DNA from: Nitrospirota bacterium
GTDB taxonomy: Bacteria > Nitrospirota > Thermodesulfovibrionia > Thermodesulfovibrionales > Magnetobacteriaceae
Reading direction: 5' to 3'
Length of the DNA: 39,888 nucleotides
NCBI GenBank assembly: GCA_015233895.1
Contig: JADFXG010000030.1
Coordinates: forward strand, 1-39,888
In this document: piece after piece, positions 25,311-33,576 of the stretch
How positions within the stretch are numbered: the first letter of the stretch is position 1
How the letters are laid out: every line of letters begins with the position of its first letter
Notes under the pieces: generated by a model
What the model was told of the DNA's origin: nothing
The model's database searches: none
The model's input: only the letters and a program-made list of their open reading frames with translations
Made by a program: the position numbers and the translations under genes

Positions 25311-26369
25311 ATGTCAAAGAGCTATGATATAGGGGTAATTGCCGGTGATGGGACAGGACCTGAGGTCATCAGAGAAAGTGTAAAGGTGCTGAGGGCTGCT
25401 GCGCAGCGTTTCGGCTTTAGCCTGAACTTTGTTGAGTACGATTTTGGGGGCACGCGGTATCTTAAAACCGGAGAGGTGTTACCAGAGAGCGCTGTGGGTG
25501 AATTAAGGAAATTTAAGACGCTCCTTCTTGGCGCCATAGGCCACCCCGATGTTAAACCCGGTATTTTAGAGAAGGGAATTCTGCTTCGCCTGCGCTTTGA
25601 ACTTGATATGTATATAAACCTGAGACCAGTAAAACTCTTTCCCGGTGTTGAGTGTCCGCTTAAGGACAAAACCCCTGCCGATATAGATTTTGTCGTCGTA
25701 AGAGAAAACACAGAGGGGCTTTATGCCGGTGCAGGCGGATTTTTCAAAAAAGGAACACCCGATGAGGTAGCCGTTCAGGAATCCATAAACACCAGAAAAG
25801 GCGTTGAGCGCTGTATCAGATACGCATTTGAGTACTGCAAAAAGAGAAACATCGGAAATAAACTAACCCTTTGCGGTAAGACTAACGTGCTCACTTATGC
25901 CTTTGACCTGTGGGAGAGGGCTTTTTACGAGGTAGCAAAGGAATACCCCGGAATTAAGGCAGACTATGCCCATGTGGATGCTATCACTATGTGGTTTGTT
26001 AAAAATCCGGAATGGTTTGACGTTATCGTAACAGACAACATGTTTGGAGATATAATAACCGACCTTGGCGCTATGATTCAGGGCGGCATGGGTATTGCCG
26101 CGGGGGGCAATATAAACCCTGAAGGTACCTCCATGTTTGAACCCATTGGAGGGTCGGCTCCAAAATATACGGGTAAAAACATCATAAATCCGCTTGCCGC
26201 AATCTGTGCCGGTGGTCTTTTGCTTGACTATCTGGGAGAGGCTGAGGCAGGCAAAACCATTGAAAACGCCGTCATGCACGTTACCGGAGAGCGCCTTAAA
26301 AGTCTTGCCGCCGGAAATATGGGATTTTCCACCTCCGAGGTAGGCGATATGGTTGCCAATTGTTTGTAG
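25311..26369 (+). CDS. leuB: Isopropylmalate/isocitrate dehydrogenase family, likely 3-isopropylmalate dehydrogenase
   Basis: This cytoplasmic NAD-dependent beta-decarboxylating dehydrogenase has 352 residues. The N-terminus is [14 protein letters not shown]. The substrate loop includes [16 protein letters not shown], followed by [12 protein letters not shown]. The metal-binding segment is [29 protein letters not shown], and [15 protein letters not shown] is part of the cofactor site. The most likely role is leucine synthesis (2-oxoisocaproate formation). Related homoisocitrate or tartrate/malate dehydrogenases cannot be excluded, and no other leu genes are next to it. The ribosome binding site is AAAGGAGG. 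Confidence 0.85.
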   Translation: MSKSYDIGVIAGDGTGPEVIRESVKVLRAAAQRFGFSLNFVEYDFGGTRYLKTGEVLPESAVGELRKFKTLLLGAIGHPDVKPGILEKGILLRLRFELDMYINLRPVKLFPGVECPLKDKTPADIDFVVVRENTEGLYAGAGGFFKKGTPDEVAVQESINTRKGVERCIRYAFEYCKKRNIGNKLTLCGKTNVLTYAFDLWERAFYEVAKEYPGIKADYAHVDAITMWFVKNPEWFDVIVTDNMFGDIITDLGAMIQGGMGIAAGGNINPEGTSMFEPIGGSAPKYTGKNIINPLAAICAGGLLLDYLGEAEAGKTIENAVMHVTGERLKSLAAGNMGFSTSEVGDMVANCL

Positions 26370-26385
26370 GTGTTTTACATATTTA

Positions 26386-26415
26386 TTGACTTATATAGAA
26401 AGAAACTATTACAAT
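26386..26415 (+). promoter_or_regulatory. Candidate promoter of the PHA operon
   Basis: TTGACT (26386-26391) and TACAAT (26410-26415) have 18-base spacing. They lie about 100 bases before the first gene of the small coiled-coil/phaE/phaC group. Confidence 0.55.
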
Positions 26416-26517
26416 GTGCAAGTAAATGATTTTAAGGAATCGGCATTTAGTTTCAGACAAAAAGGTATCTGGCAAAGCCATATATGAGCAAGAAAAAGGC
26501 AGCCACTGGAGGCAACC

Positions 26518-26946
26518 ATGAACGAAAACTTCATAAAGGATTTAATGGCGCTATACAGCAACCCTATATTTAAGGGTGCTTTTACGGATTATCTGGTGAG
26601 AATGCAGCAGGACGGGATGGAGGCAGCACGTAAGTACTGGATGGGTTCCTCCGATAAAAGCGCTCTGTTTGGCGGAGGGGCTGATATATTTGAAAAGATG
26701 GTGGATTTCTACTCCGGCCTGGGATTTATCAGCCGTAAAAAATACGATGAAGTATTGGAGGAAAACGAAAAACTCAGAAAGGAAAATGCTTTCCTGAGGG
26801 ATGTTATTCAGAAGATGAATTTAAAGGTGTTTGAGGAGGGCAGCAGGACGTTTCAGGAGGCGTGGAAATCGGCATTAGACAAGCAGTTGTCTGTAAGCAC
26901 GGAATTAGCGAAGTCATTTTTTGAAATACTAAAGGATACAAAGTAA
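26518..26946 (+). CDS. Small coiled-coil protein of the PHA synthase operon
   Basis: The 142-residue protein has no signal peptide and is highly helical. A coiled coil lies around 78-100 (YDEVLEENEKLRKENAFLRDVI). The N-terminal part (LMALYSNPIFKGAFTDYLVRMQQDGMEAARKYW) is amphipathic. It precedes phaE by 51 bases and is presumably co-transcribed with phaE and phaC. By position and shape it could be a phasin or a PhaR-like granule protein, or an accessory to PhaE; no recognised motif proves this. The ribosome binding site is TGGAGG. Confidence 0.65.
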   Translation: MNENFIKDLMALYSNPIFKGAFTDYLVRMQQDGMEAARKYWMGSSDKSALFGGGADIFEKMVDFYSGLGFISRKKYDEVLEENEKLRKENAFLRDVIQKMNLKVFEEGSRTFQEAWKSALDKQLSVSTELAKSFFEILKDTK

Positions 26947-26997
26947 AAAGGCTGCACTCAGGTGGCCAAAAATTAAAATGCGAGGAGGACAAACTCA

Positions 26998-28083
26998 ATG
27001 GAAGAAAGCTCTTTTTTCTTCGACGCCTTGCTAAAGGCACAGAAGGAATTTATGAACAACTGGCTAAGCGCAGGCGCTAATATGCAAAAGGTATTTTCCC
27101 CGGGCGCCAGTGGACAGAACGCAAACCCTCATGATGTTTTAGGTATGTACAATACGTGGCTTAAAACTGTCGGAGGTTCATTTGATGAAATGATGAAAAT
27201 GTACCCAGCCGGTGTAGGTAAAGATACGGTGTCAAAACTATTCAGAGGGTTTGACTCATATATGAAGTTTTACGACTTTTGGTTGCCGGTAATAAAGGCC
27301 ATTCAGGAGAACACCTTTGATCCGGAAAACTACAAAGACCTTCTGGATTCATCTAAGTATAAGGAATTGCTAGATAAAATGCTGGGCTTTTCAGGGCCTG
27401 ACTCTGCAAAAGAGTTTTTTGGCAATGCCTCAGGGATGATAGAGACATGGGGGGCAGCAGCCCAGAATTTTGTCCACCCGTGGATGGACTCGATACAGAA
27501 GAATTTTAATATAGTGCTTGATGCCTCCTCGGCAGCCGATCCAAATGCCAGCATGAATTTGTTTCATAATCTTTACGGAGCATTTGAAAAGACTTTTGGC
27601 AAGGTATTTAAAACCCCTCAGGTGGGTAAAGACAGAGAGAAGATGGAACTGTTGCTCAGGACTATGGACCTCTACTCGGTTTACATAGCGAAGAACGCAG
27701 AGTTCCAGCACAAGATGTACATAGCAGGCGAGGCCGCTATGCGTAAGGTTGTAGAGTCGCTGGCACAGAAAATAAAAGCAGGCGAGGAAATTAAGGGCTA
27801 CAACGATTTCTACAAAATCTGGGCTGATATTAACGAGGCTGAGTACTTTGAGCTCTTTAACACAGAGGAATTTTCAGTAGTTCAGGGCTCCCTTCTTGAG
27901 TCTGCTCTTGAATTCAGAAAACAGTACCACAAACTCATAGAAATGAACCTTTCTGACCTGCCAATTCCTGTTCGTTCTGAGATGGATGACGTGTATAAGA
28001 CCATTTATGACTTAAAGAAAAGGCTGCGTGCACTTGAAAAGAATGCCAATATCAAAACCGTAATCGTAAAGGAGGGTGAATAA
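26998..28083 (+). CDS. phaE: Class III PHA synthase subunit PhaE
   Basis: PhaE is the non-catalytic partner that activates PhaC in class III poly(hydroxyalkanoate) synthases. The 361-residue helical protein contains the family's EKTFGKVFKTPQVG, YNDFYKIWADINEAEYFELF and the C-terminal LPIPVRSEMDDVYKTIYDLKKRLRALE. It starts after a GAGGAGG site and ends two bases before phaC, so the subunits are made from one message. The length is within the family's range. Confidence 0.92.
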   Translation: MEESSFFFDALLKAQKEFMNNWLSAGANMQKVFSPGASGQNANPHDVLGMYNTWLKTVGGSFDEMMKMYPAGVGKDTVSKLFRGFDSYMKFYDFWLPVIKAIQENTFDPENYKDLLDSSKYKELLDKMLGFSGPDSAKEFFGNASGMIETWGAAAQNFVHPWMDSIQKNFNIVLDASSAADPNASMNLFHNLYGAFEKTFGKVFKTPQVGKDREKMELLLRTMDLYSVYIAKNAEFQHKMYIAGEAAMRKVVESLAQKIKAGEEIKGYNDFYKIWADINEAEYFELFNTEEFSVVQGSLLESALEFRKQYHKLIEMNLSDLPIPVRSEMDDVYKTIYDLKKRLRALEKNANIKTVIVKEGE

Positions 28084-28085
28084 TA

Positions 28086-29183
28086 ATGAAGGCACCTTTT
28101 TTGACATTTGACTCAAAAAATGCAACAAAAGAAATGTTTGATCTCGGACAGAAAATGATTAAAGGGGCCGAGACAATAATGGGCATTGAGGAGATAGACG
28201 TAGGAGCATCACCGAAAGAACTTGTTTTTCAGCAGGACAAGATGAAGCTCTACCACTATGTAAGAAAAGACAAGCCCAGCTGCGGTGTGCCGGTACTTAT
28301 TGTGTATGCTTTGGTCAATAAGGAGTATATGCTTGACTTACAGCCTGACAGAAGTATCGTAAAGAAACTCCTTGACCACGGTCTTGATCTTTACATTATA
28401 AACTGGGGCTATCCAACTAAGGCAGACAGATATATTGGCCTTGACGACTATATAAATGTTTATATGAGCGATGCGGTTGACTTTATCAGGGAAAGCTCAA
28501 ATAACGACAAGATTAACCTGATGGGTATATGTCAGGGCGGTACATTTTCAACTATGTTTTCGGCGATATATCCGGAGAAAGTTAAAAACCTCATTACGCT
28601 TGTAACGCCTATAGATTTCTCTATAAAGAAGGGATTGCTCTTTAACTGGTCAAAGAACATAAACCCTGACACTCTGATTGACGCATACGGCGTGGTGCCG
28701 GGAGATTTCCTTAATTCCGGATTTCTAATGCTTATGCCTATAACCCTGAACGTTGGCAAATACATCGGCATGTTGGACGTTGTTGGGGAAAAGGAAAAAC
28801 TCCTTAATTTCCTCCGCATGGAAAAGTGGATATTTGACAGCCCCGACCAGGCCGGAGAATGCCTTAGACAGTTTATCAAAGACATGTACCAGGGCAATAA
28901 GCTTGTCGCTGGTGGCTTAAAGATTGGAGACAAGGACGTTAACCTTAAAAAGATAACGATGCCTCTTTTAAATATTTACGCAAGCGGCGATCACATTGTA
29001 CCCCCTGCCGCTACCAAACCGCTTAATGACCTCGTAAGCAGCACAGACAAAGAATTGTATGAGTTTAAGGGCGGTCACATTGGAGTGTTTGTAGGAGCTA
29101 AATCACAGAAAGAATTAGCGCCTGCTATTTCCGACTGGCTGCATAAAAGAGCAGACGGTAAACCTCATAAAAAAGCTAAGTAG
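28086..29183 (+). CDS. phaC: Class III PHA synthase catalytic subunit PhaC
   Basis: PhaC polymerises hydroxyacyl-CoA into storage polyester on granules. The 365-residue protein has an alpha/beta hydrolase fold. The lipase-like box GICQGG holds the catalytic Cys149, Asp302 is in YASGDHIVPP, and His331 is in KGGHIGVF. Those numbers equal the ones of the well-studied Allochromatium vinosum class III enzyme. It follows phaE by two bases. Five bases after its stop begins the three-hairpin repeat, which may end transcription. Confidence 0.96.
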   Translation: MKAPFLTFDSKNATKEMFDLGQKMIKGAETIMGIEEIDVGASPKELVFQQDKMKLYHYVRKDKPSCGVPVLIVYALVNKEYMLDLQPDRSIVKKLLDHGLDLYIINWGYPTKADRYIGLDDYINVYMSDAVDFIRESSNNDKINLMGICQGGTFSTMFSAIYPEKVKNLITLVTPIDFSIKKGLLFNWSKNINPDTLIDAYGVVPGDFLNSGFLMLMPITLNVGKYIGMLDVVGEKEKLLNFLRMEKWIFDSPDQAGECLRQFIKDMYQGNKLVAGGLKIGDKDVNLKKITMPLLNIYASGDHIVPPAATKPLNDLVSSTDKELYEFKGGHIGVFVGAKSQKELAPAISDWLHKRADGKPHKKAK

Positions 29184-29188
29184 TTAAG

Positions 29189-29275
29189 TAAGGGAAAGGA
29201 CTCTGTCCTTTCCCTTAACCCTACTCCCCTAAAGGGGATTCCCCTGCTGCAAGGGGTTTTGAACCCCTTAACCCC
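29189..29275. repeat. Three-hairpin intergenic repeat, copy 2
   Basis: This is the inverted counterpart of the repeat at 3602-3680. Stems are TAAGGGAAAGGAC / GTCCTTTCCCTTA (29189-29217, loop TCT), CCCC/GGGG (29226-29237) and GGGG/CCCC (29253-29267). It starts directly after phaC and probably works as its terminator. No T-run follows the stems, so the mechanism is uncertain. Confidence 0.8.
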
Positions 29276-29309
29276 ATGTTTTTTGCTAATGTTAAGGAGG
29301 TTGTTATAG

Positions 29310-30971
29310 ATGTTATATCCTTTTTTATTTAAAAGCAAATTTCTGGTTAAAAGTATATTAAAGAAAAACCCCATGGATAAATACTCAGGGGAAATTGACT
29401 CATATTTTAATCAATTTGCAAAGAAATATCTCCTCCTGTGCAAAAAATCACAAGGTAACAAATCCAACGGTTCTGTCATACTTATAAACAGCCCGTTATA
29501 CATGGCCTATGGCTTGCACATGGAGTCACTTATGGGAAGGTTTTTGGAAAATCTGGGGTTTAAGATTATTTTTTTAACTAAATATGAAAATAAAAACCTC
29601 TCTGACGTAATTCACAAAAAAATTCATGGCTTTAGCGAGGTCATATATTTACAGGATTTTATGTCATACACTCTGCCTAAGGAGGCTCAGACAATTCTCA
29701 GTACAGTCATGAAAATGACAACCCTTTCTGAAATTAAGCAAATTCGATACAAAAGCATTCCCATAGGTCTTCACGCTTTAGCCTCTTACGACGGTACTCT
29801 TCCAACAGGAGACATTAGTGGAAATCAGGAGTTTTTTACACAAATATTCAACAACTTAAAATACTCCCTGATGGCTGCCGGTGCTGTTGAGGGTATTCTT
29901 GATAAAATAAGACCATTGAAGGTTTTAAGTGTTGAAAAGAGTAACATCGGAAACTGCGAATTGTTTTATGAGGCGATACACAGAGGGATTGACTACGTGT
30001 TGTGGTCAAGTTGCCATGAACCAAATTCTCTCATGTTAAAACGTTACAATGTTAAAAACCACCGTGCACATCCTTTTTCTGTCTCTGAAAAGACATGGTT
30101 TCAGGTTCTCACTGACAGAGCTGACCACACCGATGTTGTTCATAATATTTTTAAGAATGGCTATTTAAACGGACGGTGGTTTGAGTATAAAAAACTTGCC
30201 GCTGATAAAGTCCTCTTAGAAAAGGATGAGATTATTAAAAAGTATGGATTGGACCCTGTTAAAAAGACAGCAATAATTTTTTCTCACATTCTTGATGATG
30301 CAAATCTTTTTTTTGGCGAGGACATCTTTTCAAATGGTTTTTCAGAATGGCTTGTTAAGACAGTTGAGACAGCCGGTGAAAACAAAAACATAAATTGGCT
30401 TCTGAAATTGCATCCGGCTAATGTTTATCGCCGCAGTTTTCAAGCCTATAGCGGCGAATATGGAGAAATACTGGCTGTAAAAGAGGCACTTGGTAAAGTA
30501 CCTGACAATATAAAAGTGGTACTGCCGGATACCGATATAAACCCTTATTCATTTTTTCAAACGGCAGACTATGGCGTTACTGTAAGGGGCACAGTGGGGG
30601 CGGAACTGCCGTGTTTTGGCATACCGGTACTTACGGCAGGAACCGGACGGTATTCCAACAAGGGATTTACCGTAGATTCTGATTCAGTTTCAGCGTATCT
30701 GCAAAAAATAAAAAACATTCACGATATAGCGCCGCTTTCTAAATCTGAAACAGCGCTAGCTGTTAAACATGCCTGGCTTTTTTTCATTGACCGACCTGCA
30801 AAATATGATACCCTGATGACTGACATATTTCCATATACCACAGGGCATCCTCTGTTTAGGGATATTAACATGACCGATACAAATGTTTTTGATAACAAAC
30901 AGTTTTTAAACATCGTAAGATTTATCGCATTTTCCACCGACGAGGATTTCCTCTCTTCACGTAATTATTAA
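29310..30971 (+). CDS. Capsule/surface polysaccharide glycosyltransferase-like protein
   Basis: The 553-residue cytoplasmic protein resembles large capsule-type transferases with two Rossmann-like halves. The N-terminal half has VILINSPLYMAYGLHMESLMGRFLENLGFKIIFLTKYE. The C-terminal half carries LLKLHPANVYRR, PDTDINPYSFFQTADYGVTVRGTVGAELPCFGIPVLTAG, which is the pattern of the nucleotide-sugar-binding end of KpsC/KpsS-like and related proteins. The donor and acceptor are unknown. It starts after AAGGAGG. The following glycosyltransferase has its own promoter, so the two are probably not one operon. Confidence 0.7.
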   Translation: MLYPFLFKSKFLVKSILKKNPMDKYSGEIDSYFNQFAKKYLLLCKKSQGNKSNGSVILINSPLYMAYGLHMESLMGRFLENLGFKIIFLTKYENKNLSDVIHKKIHGFSEVIYLQDFMSYTLPKEAQTILSTVMKMTTLSEIKQIRYKSIPIGLHALASYDGTLPTGDISGNQEFFTQIFNNLKYSLMAAGAVEGILDKIRPLKVLSVEKSNIGNCELFYEAIHRGIDYVLWSSCHEPNSLMLKRYNVKNHRAHPFSVSEKTWFQVLTDRADHTDVVHNIFKNGYLNGRWFEYKKLAADKVLLEKDEIIKKYGLDPVKKTAIIFSHILDDANLFFGEDIFSNGFSEWLVKTVETAGENKNINWLLKLHPANVYRRSFQAYSGEYGEILAVKEALGKVPDNIKVVLPDTDINPYSFFQTADYGVTVRGTVGAELPCFGIPVLTAGTGRYSNKGFTVDSDSVSAYLQKIKNIHDIAPLSKSETALAVKHAWLFFIDRPAKYDTLMTDIFPYTTGHPLFRDINMTDTNVFDNKQFLNIVRFIAFSTDEDFLSSRNY

Positions 30972-30981
30972 ACACATCCGA

Positions 30982-31010
30982 TTGACATTTTAGCGCTTAT
31001 AATTTATATT
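30982..31010 (+). promoter_or_regulatory. Promoter for a probably leaderless glycosyltransferase mRNA
   Basis: TTGACA (30982-30987) and TATATT (31005-31010) have 17-base spacing. The ATG at 31017 is only 7 bases after the -10, where transcription should begin, and no Shine-Dalgarno sequence precedes it. Confidence 0.55.
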
Positions 31011-31016
31011 ACGCCA

Positions 31017-32243
31017 ATGAGAATCCTACACCTAAGCACCTATGACACACACGGCGGCGCTTCAAGAGCGGCATACAGAATCCACAAGAGCTTGCCAGGA
31101 GCAGGTGTTGAATCCTCTATGCTGGTAAGCAGGAAATTTAGCTCTGATGATGACGTATATGTTTTGAAATCACAAAGATCAGATATATCTCTAAAACACA
31201 GAATACTGTCAAAAATAGAGAGATTACCAGTCAAATTTTACAATGATTCACAGAATTTCTCTTTTCCTCTTTTTCAGGAAAAACTAAAAAACTCCGTGCT
31301 TGTAAACTCTGCCGATATTGTCAATCTACACTGGATTCTGTATGGCTTCGTACGCCCGGATTTTTTAGCTGACTTGAAGAAACCTATTATTTGGACACTT
31401 CACGACATGTGGCCTTTTACGGGAGGATGCTTCTATTGTGGGGAATGTTCTAAATATGAGGACAAATGCGGTAATTGTCCAGTTTTAAATAGTAAACATC
31501 CCAGAGACCTTTCATACTGGGGGATGAAGTTTAAGAAAAGATGTTGGGACAATATAGACTTAACGATTGTCTCACCAAGTAGATGGTTGGGGCAATGTGC
31601 TCAAAAAAGCACACTTTTTAAAGATAAAAACATTAGAATAATACCATATGGAATTGATACAGACGTGTTCAAGCCGATACAAAAAGAGACCGCCAGAGAA
31701 ATTTTAAAGCTACCTCCTGACAAAAAAATAATCTCACTGGGCGCTGTTGTTACAACTGATAAACGTAAAGGATATCAGTATCTTACGGAGGCAGTACGAA
31801 ACAATCAGTGCAATTTCGATGTCTTAACCTTTGGGATGCAAGATAAAAATAACCAGCTTAATATTAACACTACAGTATATGATATGGGCTTTGTAAAAAA
31901 TGATACGTTACTTTCACTAATATATTCGGCTTCGGATTTAATGGTTGTACCGTCTGTGTATGAAAACCTCCCGCAAACTGCCATTGAAGCAATGGCCTGT
32001 GCAACACCAGTTGTTGCCTTTAATGCCACAGGTCTGCCAGATGTTGTTGAACACAAGAAAACCGGTTATTTAGCGCAGCCATATGATGCCAATGATTTAT
32101 ACAACGGTATTGCATGGGTACTTGAAGACGAAAACAGATTAAACGAACTGTCAAGTAATGCAGTTGAGCGGGTTAAGACTAATTTCACGTATGCTGTCCA
32201 GTCTGAAAGATATGTTGAACTCTATAAAGAGATACTATCCTAA
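31017..32243 (+). CDS. GT4-family glycosyltransferase with Cys cluster
   Basis: The 408-residue protein is a GT-B fold retaining glycosyltransferase. The N-terminal half begins MRILHLSTYDTHGGASRAAYRIH. A Cys-rich insert (C138, C141, C144, C151, C154 in GGCFYCGEC..CGNC) could bind a metal; the same insert is seen in a subgroup of polysaccharide GT4 enzymes. The C-terminal half has IDTDVFKP and the EX7E motif in YENLPQTAIEAMACATPVV. Its likely role is O-antigen or capsule chain assembly. The substrate is not predictable. Confidence 0.88.
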   Translation: MRILHLSTYDTHGGASRAAYRIHKSLPGAGVESSMLVSRKFSSDDDVYVLKSQRSDISLKHRILSKIERLPVKFYNDSQNFSFPLFQEKLKNSVLVNSADIVNLHWILYGFVRPDFLADLKKPIIWTLHDMWPFTGGCFYCGECSKYEDKCGNCPVLNSKHPRDLSYWGMKFKKRCWDNIDLTIVSPSRWLGQCAQKSTLFKDKNIRIIPYGIDTDVFKPIQKETAREILKLPPDKKIISLGAVVTTDKRKGYQYLTEAVRNNQCNFDVLTFGMQDKNNQLNINTTVYDMGFVKNDTLLSLIYSASDLMVVPSVYENLPQTAIEAMACATPVVAFNATGLPDVVEHKKTGYLAQPYDANDLYNGIAWVLEDENRLNELSSNAVERVKTNFTYAVQSERYVELYKEILS

Positions 32244-32339
32244 GTTAAGTTTGGATACTTTTCCCACTAACTGCTATAATAGTGTTCAATAATGTATGTA
32301 TGATAGAAACTTTACTTTGCTCTTAAGGAGGCTTCAGAG

Positions 32340-33416
32340 TTGAAAATAGCAATAACCGGACTTGTAAACTCCGGGAAAACCACCATATTTAATGCGCTAA
32401 CTGGCCTGAGCCTTGAGACGTCCATATATCCCTCAACACCCTCTGAGCCACATCCCGGGCTTGTTAAAGTGCCAGATATCAGAATTGATACCCTTTCTAA
32501 AATCTATAAACCCAAAAAAACCACGTACTCAACCGTAGAGTACACAGACTTTATCGGAATATCAAAGGGCGGACTGCTTCAAAACAGAAAATCATTTGAC
32601 GCTATAAAAGACGCTGACGCTCTTGTTGAAACCATCAGGGTGTTTAAGGATGAGGCAGTTGTCCATCAGGAAAACTCAATAGATCCGGTTCGTGACGCTA
32701 TAAATGTAGAGATGGAGCTGATTTTTGCGGACTTTGACCTGGTAGAAAAACGTATCACCAAAATGGAGGATGGCTCTAAGCGGGGTAAAAAACCCGATGA
32801 GACAGAAATGAAGCTGCTTCTTAAGTGCAGAGATCTTCTTGAGAAAGAAATTCCACTCAGAGCCGCCGGGTTTTCAGAAACCGAACTTAAAGGACTCCGC
32901 CACTTGCAGTTTGTCTCAATAAAGCCTAAAATAATTGTCCTTAATATGGGCGAGGGCGATGCAGAGCCTGTGGACATAGTGTCACAGATAAGCCAAAAAC
33001 TCAAACTCCCGCCACAGTTTATAATGCCGGTTTATGGCAAAATCGAGATGGAAATAGTGCAGCTCCCACCTGATGAAGCTAAGGAGTTTCTTGATGAGTT
33101 AAAAATAGAAGAACCGGCTCTTAATAAATTAATACGTGCCAGTTATTCTTTACTTGGGCTGATTTCTTTTTTAACCTCAGGACAGGACGAGGTGCGGGCA
33201 TGGACCATTAGAGGCGGCTCTACAGCGCTTGAAGCCGCAGGCAAAATTCACTCCGACATCGAAAGAGGTTTCATCCGGGCTGAAGTCGTCTCCTACACAG
33301 ATTTCATGGCCGCAGGCACAATGGCTGACGCCCGTAAGGCAGGCACTGTGCGTCTTGAAGGGAAAAATTATGTTGTAAACGATGGAGATATTGTAAATTT
33401 TCGTTTTAATGTGTAA
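32340..33416 (+). CDS. Divergent YchF-like GTPase with TGS domain
   Basis: The 358-residue protein has the plan of YchF/OLA1: a TRAFAC G domain with a helical insert and a C-terminal TGS domain (about 275-358, ending AGTVRLEGKNYVVNDGDIVNFRFNV). The P-loop is GLVNSGKT (7-14), and NMGE (202-205) replaces the NKxD specificity motif, as in YchF, which prefers ATP. The switch II position reads DFIGISKGG where true YchF has DIAGLVKGA, and the first loop (ETSIYPSTPSEPHPGLVKVPD) is intact. It starts with TTG after AAGGAGG. It is likely a paralogue of YchF acting on ribosomes or redox stress, though its role is unknown. Confidence 0.82.
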   Translation: MKIAITGLVNSGKTTIFNALTGLSLETSIYPSTPSEPHPGLVKVPDIRIDTLSKIYKPKKTTYSTVEYTDFIGISKGGLLQNRKSFDAIKDADALVETIRVFKDEAVVHQENSIDPVRDAINVEMELIFADFDLVEKRITKMEDGSKRGKKPDETEMKLLLKCRDLLEKEIPLRAAGFSETELKGLRHLQFVSIKPKIIVLNMGEGDAEPVDIVSQISQKLKLPPQFIMPVYGKIEMEIVQLPPDEAKEFLDELKIEEPALNKLIRASYSLLGLISFLTSGQDEVRAWTIRGGSTALEAAGKIHSDIERGFIRAEVVSYTDFMAAGTMADARKAGTVRLEGKNYVVNDGDIVNFRFNV

Positions 33417-33516
33417 AATTAACTCATTTATGCAACCGGAGTTGCAGCTTTTGCCAAAAAACATGGTTTTAAGCTATAATTCCTCTGTATGATTTGTACT
33501 AAATTAACGAGTGGAT

Positions 33517-33561
33517 GGGTGTACCTCAGGCAGAGGTGGCGGCACAAGCTGTCAGGCACCC
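33517..33561 (+). promoter_or_regulatory. Possible structured 5' leader of the glycogen synthase-like gene
   Basis: GGGTG (33517-33521) can pair with CACCC (33557-33561), enclosing two hairpins, ACCTC/GAGGT (33523-33537) and GGCA/TGTC (33541-33553). The ribosome binding site GAGGAG follows the closing stem directly. This three-way junction could be a translational control element. Stems are short and there is only one sequence to judge from. Confidence 0.3.
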
Positions 33562-33576
33562 TGTAGAGGAGTATAA

